64,000 nt of DNA from NCBI GenBank assembly GCA_022559985.1, contig JAFJTR010000126.1:1-64000 (forward strand), read 5' to 3'. The notes below the pieces were generated by a model. That model saw only the letters and a program-made list of their open reading frames with translations. It searched no databases and was not told the DNA's origin. The stretch is from Parastagonospora avenae f. sp. tritici 18332-5 (Eukaryota; Ascomycota; Dothideomycetes; Pleosporales; Phaeosphaeriaceae). The position numbers were made by a program, and so were the translations under genes. This document shows, one piece after another, positions 19,653-30,372 of the stretch (positions are counted from its first letter, which is position 1; every line of letters starts with the position of its first letter).

Positions 19653-22520
19653 TCACACGATCCGCACTTGTGATACGCGTCCATCTGTTTTTATGTCCGC
19701 CATGTAAAACCCCATGCCTATGGATTCTTGCTCCGTCTCTCCGCCATCTTTTATCAGGTCCGCTAAGGCTTCAAGACCGGGTGGCGCATCATATGCGGCA
19801 ATGATTCTCCGCAGAATGTGCTGTATGCGATCGAGGAAGCTACGGAGATACGTTATGACGCGATTCAACGAAATGCGCAGTACGAAGTAGCCGCCCTGTG
19901 GTTTATCCAGCTGTGCGTCCCGTAGCGTCTTATGCATGAAGTCCGCAGTCTCTCTGTTACTTGTGTACGCGCCTTTGGGATCTCTGACTTCGTGCCAGAC
20001 GTTTTCTGCCGCGTGCCGCCATTGCCACCAGCTGCCGAGTCTGTAATGGCGGGTAATTTCGTAAAAGTCCTCATAACACCAGTCGTCCCAGTGACGGATA
20101 TCCAAGTTGTACTCGATGTGAGTTTCATTTCCTACTCTTACTAGCCGATGAAATAATGTGTCGTCGATAAGTTGTAGGTATTTCGCCTCCAAGTGGCGAT
20201 TCGCCAGCGGTATTCCATCCTTAGCCATGTCTATCTCGTCCTCGTAGATTGCCACGCATAAGGCCAATATGCTGACTAAGAATTCATGGAATCTGTCACG
20301 TCTCTGAGCGGGATGTGCTTTCCAAAGAGACCAGAGCACAAAATGTTTGAGTTTCGGGTCTTTGTAGACGTCTCGCATGGTCTTGCGCCATGATGGTCCT
20401 TCCGGTATAAGGTCCGCGACCGAATTCGTGCTGGGAGAATTCCGGCTCCAATTTCTCATGCGCCAGCGAAACAGTCGAATTTCCGCACCTAGTTTCGTTT
20501 GTAGACTTCTAATGCTCGGTACTGTGCCAACTGTAGCCCAGTCTTCTGCGTTTTTATAGTCCTCATTTGCCAAAAAGTAGAGCTCAAATTCTTGCAACTG
20601 TTTTTTGGGGTCGATTAAACGGACGCAGGCTGTTACGAGTTCAAAGGATGCGACGGCGGACACGTGAGTCGTCCTTCGCAGTATGAGGTATACGTTTGGC
20701 ATGGAGACTGGTATGCACAAATGATCGCGACTGGGTTGGATGTCTACATCCTTGTGTGTCACAAGTAACAGTTTCGATGGCACTGACGCTCCACGTGAAT
20801 TTCGCCGTAGAATGACGTATCTGGACAAGGCTCCATGTCCACCCTCTTCCGCAACCCCTTCTTCGAAAGAGAAGACATGGGAAACACTCATTATGAGCGT
20901 CCCACTCGCAGTGTCTATGGTATCAGAAGGCCAACTAAAGTCGCTATGCTCATGATCACTGCTATCCGCTTGTAGGCGGTTTGCCTTGTCGAGATACAAC
21001 GGGAATGGCGCGTGGTGAAGTTGGGTCCCAGATGATAGTGCTCCAGTTGAAGCTCTCTGGAACAGGATGCGCCATTTACTGTGGTCTCGGCATTCGGGGA
21101 CCCACGAAGGTATTCGTCGCATAGTCTGCTGTTGTGGCTCTGATACAACACCGGCGCTTCCAAGGAACCAATATCTCTTTTCAAGGGTCAAAAGATGCGC
21201 AAAAAGGCCTATAGAAAAGTGATTGAAGGATAAGGAGTAGTCCGGTCTTAAGGTTGTCTGCAAGAACGGTCTGTCAAGCAGAGCAACAACACCAAACAAT
21301 CGATCTCGAGGATCAGAAGCCGAAGACGTGGCTGTTAGTTTCAGCAGGTCAAATAGATCTCTCACTTCGGTCCGAGGGAAGACCTTGTGCGCAAGATTTA
21401 CGAACCATGGCGCGGCCGTTGCGGACCAAAGGTAATCTCCACGAGGTATGAGGTGCGCAGAATTGTTCGACATGCGTCTAGTGAGCAACCCTTGAGGCTT
21501 GAGAAAATTGTGCTCTTCTCCTCGTATTAAATTGGTTGAGTGCTGCATATTCTGATCTTTCTCCATGTCTTCGGTACGGGTCTGCATCATCTGCCTGATT
21601 ATATGAGCATCGGCACTGAAGTCGACGTTTCCCACACGAATGAGAACTCGCTGGGAAACGATGAGCTCTTGGATAACCCAAACGCGGGTAAAATATCGTC
21701 GGGAAAGGAGATCTTGAAGAGTGTAATGCTTGTCGGAAAGATGATGATCCGCCGGGAATAATGGTATGCTAGACTGATCATGCTCAAGCGTATCCAGGTG
21801 GCGAAGAGCAGGAAACCGCGTGGATGTTGTGATTATATCTTCTCCAAGATACAGAACAACGCGCGAGCATGTCTCATAAATCTTTCGCATTTTCGCGACC
21901 TGCGCTCCCTGTTCCTTCCTGTTTCTTTGGTCAATGCAAACTGCGTCTACCCAGACCATTCGCACGCCTCTCCAGGGACGTAGGAAGCGAAGCATAGACC
22001 AGCAATTCTGCGTCTGCAACAGAACGTCCCAATGCTCGCCTACGTAGACTGGTTGGCACAACGAGCTGTCGCCGTCCTCGCCGCCCCAAGAGTACGAGGT
22101 GCACTCATATTCGGGGTGATCGTCGTCACCAAAGGTCTCAAGAGTCAAGTGCAGGGGATAGTCTTGAGTCGTGATGGCAGAAAGGCAAACAAGTCGAAAC
22201 TCGTCTTGTCCCAATATGGCTCCATAGAAAGACGAATGTTCCGGGCCTTGTTTTGATTCTTGTAGTATTGGCAAAGAAGCGCTCGTTGATGGAGGACGCT
22301 CCTCAGTCCGAACGTATGGAACGTTTCGTGGCCACCATAGGTCCATCTGACCAGGAAGCTCATCTTCCGGAAGCGTTACGGAGTCCGCCCCTCCGTCTCT
22401 TTGCGCGACAAGTACATCGACAGAGGGACAAATTCGGCCACAAGCATGACAACTTGGGAGTTGGTCTTCTGTCAGGAAAATGTTCGGATTGTCACATGAA
22501 GACTCGTGCCATCGAGTCAT
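19653..22520 (-). CDS. HET-domain protein
   Basis: Single large exon, 955 residues. A HET (heterokaryon incompatibility, PF06985) domain spans roughly residues 130-290: YECTSYSWGGEDG, VLLQTQNCWSMLRFLRP, VWVDAVCIDQRNRKEQ, QVAKMRKIYETCSRVVLYLG and a later FTRVWVIQELIVSQRVLI match its conserved blocks in order. A DPRDRLFGVVALLD segment follows, common in HET proteins after the domain. The remaining 500 or so residues are not recognised; no NACHT, WD40 or ankyrin repeats are visible. Proteins of this type take part in non-self recognition and programmed cell death between fungal strains. The N-terminus has a small Cys pair (CHACGRIC). The gene is intact. Confidence 0.9.
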   Translation of the reverse strand: MTRWHESSCDNPNIFLTEDQLPSCHACGRICPSVDVLVAQRDGGADSVTLPEDELPGQMDLWWPRNVPYVRTEERPPSTSASLPILQESKQGPEHSSFYGAILGQDEFRLVCLSAITTQDYPLHLTLETFGDDDHPEYECTSYSWGGEDGDSSLCQPVYVGEHWDVLLQTQNCWSMLRFLRPWRGVRMVWVDAVCIDQRNRKEQGAQVAKMRKIYETCSRVVLYLGEDIITTSTRFPALRHLDTLEHDQSSIPLFPADHHLSDKHYTLQDLLSRRYFTRVWVIQELIVSQRVLIRVGNVDFSADAHIIRQMMQTRTEDMEKDQNMQHSTNLIRGEEHNFLKPQGLLTRRMSNNSAHLIPRGDYLWSATAAPWFVNLAHKVFPRTEVRDLFDLLKLTATSSASDPRDRLFGVVALLDRPFLQTTLRPDYSLSFNHFSIGLFAHLLTLEKRYWFLGSAGVVSEPQQQTMRRIPSWVPECRDHSKWRILFQRASTGALSSGTQLHHAPFPLYLDKANRLQADSSDHEHSDFSWPSDTIDTASGTLIMSVSHVFSFEEGVAEEGGHGALSRYVILRRNSRGASVPSKLLLVTHKDVDIQPSRDHLCIPVSMPNVYLILRRTTHVSAVASFELVTACVRLIDPKKQLQEFELYFLANEDYKNAEDWATVGTVPSIRSLQTKLGAEIRLFRWRMRNWSRNSPSTNSVADLIPEGPSWRKTMRDVYKDPKLKHFVLWSLWKAHPAQRRDRFHEFLVSILALCVAIYEDEIDMAKDGIPLANRHLEAKYLQLIDDTLFHRLVRVGNETHIEYNLDIRHWDDWCYEDFYEITRHYRLGSWWQWRHAAENVWHEVRDPKGAYTSNRETADFMHKTLRDAQLDKPQGGYFVLRISLNRVITYLRSFLDRIQHILRRIIAAYDAPPGLEALADLIKDGGETEQESIGMGFYMADIKTDGRVSQVRIV

Positions 22521-23989
22521 TGCTGACTAGATGTAATATATTGACAAGACGTGTTGCCCGGTGCGTCGAGTTTGCTCCACCAACACACTGGCGAACCGAG
22601 CAGAAGATTGGGCTATCATTCAACAAGGCTGAACCCAGGATGGTAACCTAAAGAACTTTATCGCTGTTGTCATTGTAGTGGACTATAGCCGAGTAAAGTG
22701 CCTTTTAGTGTGGGGGTGAGAAGGCGTGTGCATGATCACAGAAAACAGGGGAAGAAAGGAAGGACTCAAGGTCGTGCAAAGATTAAGTTAGGTACCATCT
22801 GATGACCAAGCTGTGAAAGCTTGGGGCAGTGCACCTGCGGCCCGGTGCGCAGAAAACATACCCGAAGGCGCCAGTGCGACGACTGCTTTTCAAGGGCTCT
22901 GCATGAAGCTGACAAGCTGACGAAGTTGACCGGCACATTGCCTTACATTTGCAATGTGATGTCACATGGCCGCGCCGATCCGACGATAGCTTTGAGTGCG
23001 ATACTAATCCAAACGGCAGAACGCGTTCTGGTAGGGGAGATCAATTGTGCGTTGTCGGATCTTAGACCCTTTGATTCCGAAGTTGAAGGCAGCAACAGGG
23101 AGGCCCCACACCCCACTTAGGCCGGTCACGCTCCCATGGATTCCTCTGTTCAACGTTCATAACCCCAGCTTTTCACTTGTGTGGACTCGTATTCATTCTT
23201 TGACTCTTACTGGCTTTGCACATTCACCTATTGCGGTTCTAATCAGCTTTCGGTTAGACTGCCTATGTACACTGTGAGCCTCAGGCGCCACCACCCCTTC
23301 TCTTGCCGCCTGCTATTCGCAATGCGTTATCAAGCGAACTGGACGACATGGTGACCTGGTCGCCGCGTAGGTAGGAACCAGGCTGACAGGCCCCTTACAT
23401 CCAATGAAAACACCACTACCCTCTCTAGGGCTAAGAATTGCAGTGCAGAGTCTGCGGCTGCTAGATGCACTCTCGCAACACCCCTGTCAGATTCTCAAAA
23501 ATATCGCAATCTGTTTCTCTACGGTACTGCCTACTGCAACTCGTCAATAACCTCACCAGTCGTCAAAACGTGCATGTCCGACTCATCGTAACGTTACAGT
23601 CCATTGTGAATATGCCGAAAATACTTGTGCCTATTGAAAAATTAGACCAAATATTGTGTCGCTCTTGTTACGAAGTACAATAGGTTGTGCTCATTCCAAG
23701 CAAACCAACAACACTTGAATACCAACCAGCTTTAACATGATGCCTAAATCTGACTAGGCTTAATAGTTAAATAGCATACCAAAAAGGACCAGAAGAGCCT
23801 TAAATCGCCCACGAATCGTCTCCTCCGCAGGCAGTCCCTACGCACCTCTTCTTCCCAGACTCCAAACCTTACTCAATTCCATCCTTTAATCCCCATGAAG
23901 TCCTCCCGCACACCTGCAGATCACACGGAATAGCAAGGACATGAAACCGGTATGTTGATATGATTCTTCCTTGAGTATCTCTACATTCC
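22521..23989. other. Long intergenic region, nothing recognised
   Basis: About 1.5 kb between the promoter of the HET gene and the 3' end of the acyl-CoA synthetase gene. Only scattered short ORFs; the part near 23560-23780 is somewhat AT-rich. Confidence 0.5.
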
Positions 23990-25973
23990 CTAAAGCATCA
24001 CACCCCCACCCCTCAACCTTTCCAAATCCTCCATCCCAAACCTCACATACCGATCCTCCTTCGGCTTCATCCACATAACCACATCGTCCTTCCCACCCGG
24101 TACCTTCGACCCGTACTTGTCCAGCTCAATCCCCTCCTCCCTCAACGGCCCCTTGTTCTGCTTCTGGTTATCCGTATTACTCCCCTCCCTCACCAGTCGT
24201 AGGAAGACTGGGACAGCGTATCTCGGCAACTTCCCGCGCGCATAGGCCAGGAACGCTTTCCAATCAAACGCCTCAGGCTTCACGCCGTCAGCAAAGCGCA
24301 ACGACACGCATCCCGCCCGCCCATCATGTTTGGGCACGAGCGTGCCGTACACGATCGCTTCAGCCACGCCCGGGTATCTCCCGAGGACTTCGGCGACTTC
24401 AGCAGTTGAGACGTTCTCGCTCTTCCACCGAAACGTATCGCCCAGCCTATCGAGGAAAAACCATCGTCCATCGTCATCGCGCCGCAGCGCGTCGCCGGAG
24501 CGGTAGTACAAATCGCCCTTCTTGAAAACATCGCGGGCGAATTTCTTCGCGGTCGCGGACGGGTTGTTGTGGTAGCCTGCGAACGCTTCTTCGCTGGGTA
24601 CGCCGACGAGGATCTCTCCGCCGACGTTGTACGGCGTGCGTTGTGCGAAGCCTGTCTTGGGATCGCGCAGGATGTCGCCGGTTTCCGGGTCGATGGCGAC
24701 GGGGACGAGGACGTTTTTGAGGGCGGCGCGGATGATGGCGCCGTGGTGGCCGACGGCGGTGGCTTTGAAGTCGTTTTTCGACTGCACAAGCATGGCGAGG
24801 ACGCCTTCTGTCGAATTGAAAAACTCGATGACTTCCTCGATGCCGAAGCGTTGTTTGAATCGGTTCCACACATCAGGCCGCATGCCATTTCCATACATGC
24901 CGCGCAGCTTGTGGTCCCTCTCTTTGGGATGTGGTGGCGCCATCAAGAGGTATCGGGCTGCTTCGCCCACGTACACAAACATAGTGCTCTGGCTGTCGTG
25001 GATGTCGTCCCAGAAGGTGCTGACGCTGAATTTTCGGCCCACGGCTACGCTCAGACCCGAGGTCAGGCACATCATGCACGCGAGCCCGCCGGTGCCGTGG
25101 AAGATTGGCATGCAGCAGTACCAGCGATCACCGCCGGGACCGGCGCGTTGGTCGAGAGGTGGTTTGTCGCGGGAACCGCGCTCGTGGAAGCGGCTGACCG
25201 TGAATTTGCCAGCTTTTGGAAGGCCAGTTGTGCCAGACGTGTAGAGGAGGCATGTCGGGTCTGGGCCAACGACATTCTCGCGGTAAGAGTCGCCTGGGTC
25301 ATTGGTTGGGCTGGTGTAGACTTTCTGCAGCAATGCTTCGTCCACGGTGAAAGCTTTCACGCCGAGTTCTTCAACCCTCTCTTTCACGTCTGCGAATCGC
25401 TCGGCACATTCGGGCTCCTCGTCTACCACGAAGAGCTTCACATCAGCCACTTTGAGACAATGCAGCAGGGCGTCTCCTTTGAGGTTGTAGTTGAGGTGAG
25501 CAGGCGCACATCCTATGGCAAAAAGACCGAGCCAGAGGACTAGAAAGTCTGCAGAATTCATGAGATACGTGGCGACCATGTCACCCGGCTTTACGCCCTG
25601 GGAGAGGAAGAAATGAGCCCATTGAATGGCCCGGTCATGTGTCTCTTGCCAAGTGTAAGTTTTGGTGCGCGACCAGATACACAGTTCATCTGGAAATCTT
25701 TCGACTTGTGGCGCGAAAGAGTACCAGGGAGATTGGAGTTTTCTTCGTACTGTTGTGTATTAGCGCGAATGAGCGTGTAATGTCACAATTGACGTGTCGA
25801 CTAGTAAACAATGGCTGCCGAAAGCGCAATGGGAACATACCGAGGTCTTCGTAGTGCTTCGCAGCATCTCTCCGGAACTTTAACATCTTGATGTCCTGCC
25901 CCAGGTGATATTTCCCATTGAGGTAAGCAACCGCTCCAGTCGCCGCGGCGATCGCAGCCGCGGTAGTCGCCAT
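23990..25973 (-). CDS. FAT1: Very-long-chain fatty acyl-CoA synthetase / fatty acid transporter (Fat1-like)
   Basis: Two exons on the minus strand, 25973-25841 and 25749-23990 (91-bp intron), 630 residues. An N-terminal hydrophobic segment (MATTAAAIAAATGAVAYL) suggests membrane insertion. The adenylate-forming enzyme motifs are in order: CLLYTSGTTGLPKAG (AMP/ATP loop, about residues 211-225), GNGMRPDVWNRFKQRFGI, EFFNSTEGV, YYRSGDALRRDDDGRWFFLDRLGDTFRWKSENVS (the VLACS/FATP signature region) and the C-terminal lid. Fat1-type proteins activate very-long-chain fatty acids with ATP and CoA and help import them, at the ER, lipid droplets or peroxisomes. The length is close to that of yeast Fat1 (669). 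The protein ends RLRGGGVML, which is not a clear PTS1. FAT1 is used as the family name; paralogues exist in fungi. Confidence 0.9.
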
Positions 25974-26792
25974 CGTGGCTCTCTTCTTCCAAGACTATCT
26001 CTTCTTCGCAATCTTAAAACACGGGTACTGACAAGATGATGGAGGTCACAGACAGAGCAATTGAGCTGCTGCGAGGGAGTAAGACTCGGTATCAGACGGA
26101 AACCTTGGGTGCCGCGACGTCGGGGGTAACGATTACTTACGGGCCGTTTCCAAAAGGTGCCGAGGTTCGAAGTTCGAATCCCCCCTTGCGAGTCTAAGTC
26201 ATGGTCGGACATAATGCGGGGGTTTTAGCCTAGCGCGCCGAGCACAGAGGTACACAAACATTGGCTGGCATCTCATCCCGACAACAACGTTGCTCTAACA
26301 CGACCATGCTGACCGGATTCTCTTCTGTCAATTGCATGACCTTGAAGACACGGCGCAACAAGCGAGTGCTGTCATGACCCTTCACATGTTTTATCTGAAC
26401 ATGCTTTGCGTCCGGCGCAATCAGCGCCCAGTGCGCAGGCACGGTCAAAGCTATGAGTTATCAGAGGCACATATTCTCCTGTCCCGGTGGAACATTCAAC
26501 AATGGTGGAACGCTCTAGCGCGTGACATCCAGGTTTAATCACTAGAAACGAGGGAAAGAGAGAGAGAGAGTAATCTGTGTACATGATATGACAAGAAAGC
26601 AGGTGTATGCTGACGCTTTGGCGAAAGTAGAATTGAGAACAAGGAGAGCAAAAATAGATTTCGCTAAAAAGAAAGGTCCCAAAGGAACGTTGCGGTGTCT
26701 AGCACGTCTAGCGTAACCAGAAGGAGGGCGAGCTTTGCGCCCTTTGCTGTATACTCCTTAGGTTGCCCGGTTGAGTGTCGAGTGGTACATGC
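25974..26792. other. Intergenic; nothing recognised
   Basis: About 820 bp. Contains a B-box-like GGTTCGAAGTTCGAATCC at about 26162-26179 but no cloverleaf can be drawn around it. A short GA run lies at about 26561-26572. Confidence 0.5.
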
Positions 26793-27545
26793 TTAGGGAC
26801 ACCCATTCAGACACAGCGCCACAACCTCGACACCATCCTGTTCTCGATCGTTAGGTCCTATTCCGGTGACGTTATGCTGCAGGAAGCAGTTGAAGGGAGA
26901 GCCTTCGCTTGCCGAGTATGCCAAGGTTTGGTTCAGCCAGTCTGGAATAAAGCCAGCACCGACGCAGAGCCGCTCCCTTTCCCGATGACGCTGACGCTCA
27001 AAATTGTTGTACACGAGGCATGACTCGATGCAATCCGATGGAGTGAGAGTGTAAAGGCCAATGATCGCAGTTCTTGACCAACCGGAGTTGCATATAGTCG
27101 TATAGCGAGTCTTGGACCATGCTGTCTCGCTGGGGATCCGTCTGCTTTCAGCCTTTGATTCGGGGAAATTACAGCCAGTGTCGACATTCATAATCGAAGT
27201 TGAAGTACCATTCGAAGGCGCTGGTGACAATGGAGATGTCAGAGATGGGGTAGTGGAAGGCTCCCGTGCATCTTGATCTTGTATCGCTGCTCCAATAAAA
27301 CCTCCGACGAGCCCAGCAATGACGGCGATGAGTAGTCCTACTAGAGGAAGCACCCAGAAACGTTTCGTCCCTCTCCGTGGTGCAAGGGTCAACAGCTTTG
27401 GTTCTGTCGACATTGATTGATACATTCTTTCTGTTGGTGGGCCTGCGTAGATGTGTGGGTTCCCTTTCGTGGGATGTGTATAATTATCTAGAGTAATCGC
27501 CTCTGGAGCGTTTTCGTACTGATCACTTTGATGGTCCAGCGACAT
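26793..27545 (-). CDS. Single-pass membrane protein with Cys-rich ectodomain
   Basis: Single exon, 250 residues; no name can be given. Residues 1-60 are polar and presumably cytoplasmic (Tyr/Pro-rich, ending in basic RRGTKRF). A strong membrane helix follows (WVLPLVGLLIAVIAGLVGGFIGAAI, about residues 64-88). Then comes a Ser/Thr/Pro linker (TTPSLTSPLSPAPSNGTSTS) and an ectodomain with regularly spaced cysteines (TGCNF, TTICNSGW, SDCIESCLVYN, RLCVGAGF, FNCFLQHN, ALCLNGCP) and two N-glycosylation sequons. The pattern recalls apple/PAN-like or WSC-like carbohydrate-binding folds in fungal surface proteins, but I cannot assign one. Confidence 0.75.
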   Translation of the reverse strand: MSLDHQSDQYENAPEAITLDNYTHPTKGNPHIYAGPPTERMYQSMSTEPKLLTLAPRRGTKRFWVLPLVGLLIAVIAGLVGGFIGAAIQDQDAREPSTTPSLTSPLSPAPSNGTSTSIMNVDTGCNFPESKAESRRIPSETAWSKTRYTTICNSGWSRTAIIGLYTLTPSDCIESCLVYNNFERQRHRERERLCVGAGFIPDWLNQTLAYSASEGSPFNCFLQHNVTGIGPNDREQDGVEVVALCLNGCP

Positions 27546-28246
27546 GATTAAAGTTGAGAATTAGATAGTGAAAGTCTCATGAAACAACTAGGAACAAGAT
27601 AATTATACTTCGCGAAGAAGGAAACGCGGGAAACGAGCTCTCGTCAGACGCGCATCTCCTTGTGCGCCCCAGTGGCATTTGGGGGCATGAATGTCTCACA
27701 GCCCCCGGAGGTTCAGCCAACAAGTTCGGAACATGAAAGACATTTGGTAGCTTTTTTTCTGGGCATTGGAGACTAGTGTAATGGGAAGCGAGGAAATCTC
27801 ATTCCGACGCAATCGTGTTCCGGTAAGCAGTCTGAACGTGGAGGATGTCCACCGACGAAGCCTCATCGTGGCGGTGCATGGTTACTCAGTCCAGATGCGC
27901 TGCTGCGGTAAGAAATAGATTGCGCACCGAGCCTGAGCCATAAAGCGAGCAGCACGTCCTGAACTTTGGTGCTGTGCGGTTCGCGACGGTATCAGGATAA
28001 GGTCGTGGCATTAAAGTAAGCAGGGATGAGGGGCGTGGATTAATGACGTGGGACCCTGTTCTCGGTTGCCCCGCGCAACGACCAGTCATCAACACCCGAC
28101 TACTTTACATTCTCAAGCACGAGCAAAAGGCACCACCATCCAGTCCAAACAGCTTCCAGACAATAGACTTCTCCTCAAATCGCTACACCACAGCTCTCAA
28201 ATTCCAGCAATCTATCGAAATCCGAGATACTTACAGCACAGCCATC
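27546..28246. other. Divergent intergenic region
   Basis: About 700 bp between divergent genes. The 150 bp before 28247 are C/A-rich and gene-leader-like. No gene seen. Confidence 0.5.
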
Positions 28247-28677
28247 ATGTCTTCCAACGTGCTCAGCGCCCGCGACACCAATGTGCAGATCAAGCCTACT
28301 CCATCTCCCGAGAAGGACCAGCCCAAGAGCCTCGAATACCACCGCCAAATTCTGAACTCGCGCATGAACACTGAGCAGTAAGTAATTCGCGGAATCTTAG
28401 CAATTGAGCGCAGGACTGACATGCGCAGGGCACAGCAGTACGTCTCACCTTCGGACGAGATCATGTCTCCCGCCACGCAAAAGTTGGCCGCCTTCAAGAT
28501 CAAGCATGCCATGAAGAAGTGAGTATAGCAACCGCCGAGCTTTCTCCGGGCTAACAACTGCGCAGCTCTAAGCCACAGACTCTGTTTAAGAAGACGAGCT
28601 CGAGGAACTTTGAGACGTCCAAGGGCACTGCCATGTTCGCTGACATTCCCAAGAAGACTGCATCCGAGAAGGTGTAG
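28247..28677 (+). CDS. Spo12-like cell-cycle regulator
   Basis: Three exons, 28247-28377, 28429-28518 and 28566-28677; introns of 51 and 47 bp; 110 residues, phases agree. The core YVSPSDEIMSPATQKLAAF followed by KIKHAMKKSKPQTLF is the conserved Spo12 motif (SPSDxIxSPxTxKLxxxKxKH, then KPxxLF). In budding yeast Spo12 is a small nucleolar FEAR-network component that helps release Cdc14 at mitotic and meiotic exit; the two SP sites in the motif are phosphorylated. A flanking charged N-terminal region (EKDQPKSLEYHRQILNSRM) is also usual for filamentous-fungal members. Very short proteins like this are easily missed; the motif makes the call firm at family level. Confidence 0.8.
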
Positions 28678-29066
28678 GTTTGGTGCCTCGGCACACACAT
28701 TCTTTGGCGCGCACATGGTTTCCTGGGTCGAGGTTGCAAGTCGGAGGGCATGGCGTTCGTTCAGCGCAATGATACCCCTTCGCAAGTCGCACGGGCTTGG
28801 ATCATTCTTGGGGCTTGACATTGGGATACTGGGTCACTACGGAGTTTTGGCTGCTTTCATCATCACGACGACCACGACATAGACCTGTATATAATCGAAT
28901 GAAATGGATTGGAAAAGACTAGACCTTTCGAGGCGTGAGTGCAATCCTACTCATGCAGTGTGATGTTTTGGGCCAAGTACACACGGGAGGCGTGCGACTA
29001 TCTGTGGAGATGCCGCCAAGCCACCATCCTCGACCTTCGCACTCCCGCATCCTCCTCATCACTCCC
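28678..29066. other. Intergenic spacer between Spo12-like gene and UreF
   Basis: About 390 bp with the 3' UTR of the Spo12-like gene and promoter or leader of UreF. The frame ahead of 29067 is open to 28935, so a longer N-terminus cannot be excluded. Confidence 0.5.
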
Positions 29067-29986
29067 ATGACTTCACCGCCCGTGGACCAGCAATCTCTGA
29101 AAGACGAGATAGTAGACCTAGACCGGCGTCTTCGCGATGCCAAGGCGCAATTAAATGATGACAGCGCTGCATCAAGCTTCTCGTCGCCCACACAGGATGC
29201 AGGTACACTGTCGCAAGTGCGTCACCTCTATCAGCGTACTGACAGCACACAGCGCTCCACGCACTACTCCTCCTAGCCGACTCGGCTCTGCCCCTGGGGT
29301 CTTTCGCCTTCAGTAGCGGCCTGGAATCGTATCTAGCCCACCATAAGCTGTCCCCGTCCTCTGCATCTCAGTTGCCCTCGTTCAATACATTCCTGCGCCT
29401 CTCGCTGTCCACCCTGGCCAGCACTGCGCTGCCATATGTCCTCGCGGGCTACAGACAGCCATGGGAGATTGAAACACTAGATAACGACTTCGATGCGAGC
29501 ACGCCCTGCACGGTTGCGCGGCGTGCCAGCGTAGCGCAGGGGCGCGCACTTCTTGCCGTTTGGGACCGCAGCTTCAAGTCCCAGTATAGCGGCAAGACAC
29601 CGGAGGCAAGCGGAGACGGAGAAACAGCAATCACCGCCCTCGCAGCCTTTTCCGCCGCGCTGCGCACATCCGAGCACCTCAACGCGCACCTCGCACCGCT
29701 GTGGGGCCTCATCACCAGAATCCTGTCCGTCCCGCTTCACGACGCCGCTTACCTGTTCTTGTTCTCGCACGCACGTACTGTGATAAGTGCTGCTGTGCGC
29801 GCGAGCGTCATGGGACCGTACCAGGCACAGGCTGTCCTAGCGAGCGCGGAGCTGCAGGATAGGATTCGAGGGCTTGTGGATGAGGGCTGGCATACGTCTG
29901 TGGAAGATGCGGGACAGAGCGTGCCGGTCATGGACCTTTGGGTTGGCAGGCATGAGAAGCTGTATAGTCGCATCTTCAATTCGTAG
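29067..29986 (+). CDS. Urease accessory protein UreF
   Basis: Two exons, 29067-29202 and 29253-29986 (50-bp intron); 289 residues from the ATG at 29067. I chose this start because MTSPPVDQQSLKDEIVDLDRRL begins a charged coiled segment; in-frame Mets at 29010 and earlier give a less protein-like leader. The UreF signature LLLLADSALPLGSFAFSSGLE lies right after the splice site, followed by LPSFNTFLRLSLSTLASTALPYV and HDAAYLFLFSHARTVISAAVR. UreF acts with UreD and UreG to deliver nickel to apo-urease in the cytosol, making urea hydrolysis possible. The insert with SGDGETAITALAAFSAALRTSE is common in fungal forms. Confidence 0.88.
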
Positions 29987-30372
29987 CCCAAACAGCGATC
30001 TTCAAGCTGCATGTGCACTGTACGGCATCGTAGCTTTTTAACGTCCAACAGATCACACTTCAATTCTAATCTGCAAACCCAACCCCGACGTTGTGTGACC
30101 AAATCTAACTATTGGCTTCATCCATTCGTTGCCCTAGCGGCACCCTCGTGGGCTCTTCACTCGCGGCCGCTGGAGCTCAGCTTACGCGCGTGATCACGGT
30201 CTTGGCGGACATTGAACATCACGCACGGCGACCACGCTGAAACTGCACCCCAGCATGTGCTATACTTGTCATGCTTACCATGCTTATCAAATATTAGGGT
30301 TTTGTGTTTCTTATCACTTTTTTATCTTCCTCCATCTAATGTGACCATTTTCGTCAATAGCTCAAGTCCAGC
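29987..30372. other. Intergenic, nothing recognised
   Basis: About 390 bp. The last 80 bp are T/C-rich, as in fungal core promoters, before the esterase gene. Confidence 0.5.

Noticed and set aside
24569..25543. 324-codon ORF antisense to the acyl-CoA synthetase
   Set aside because: It is a shadow of a GC-rich coding sequence, with no domain of its own.
26070..26200. Possible tRNA (B-box-like GGTTCGAAGTTCGAATCC)
   Set aside because: No acceptor stem or T-stem pairs around it on either strand, and no anticodon arm could be drawn.
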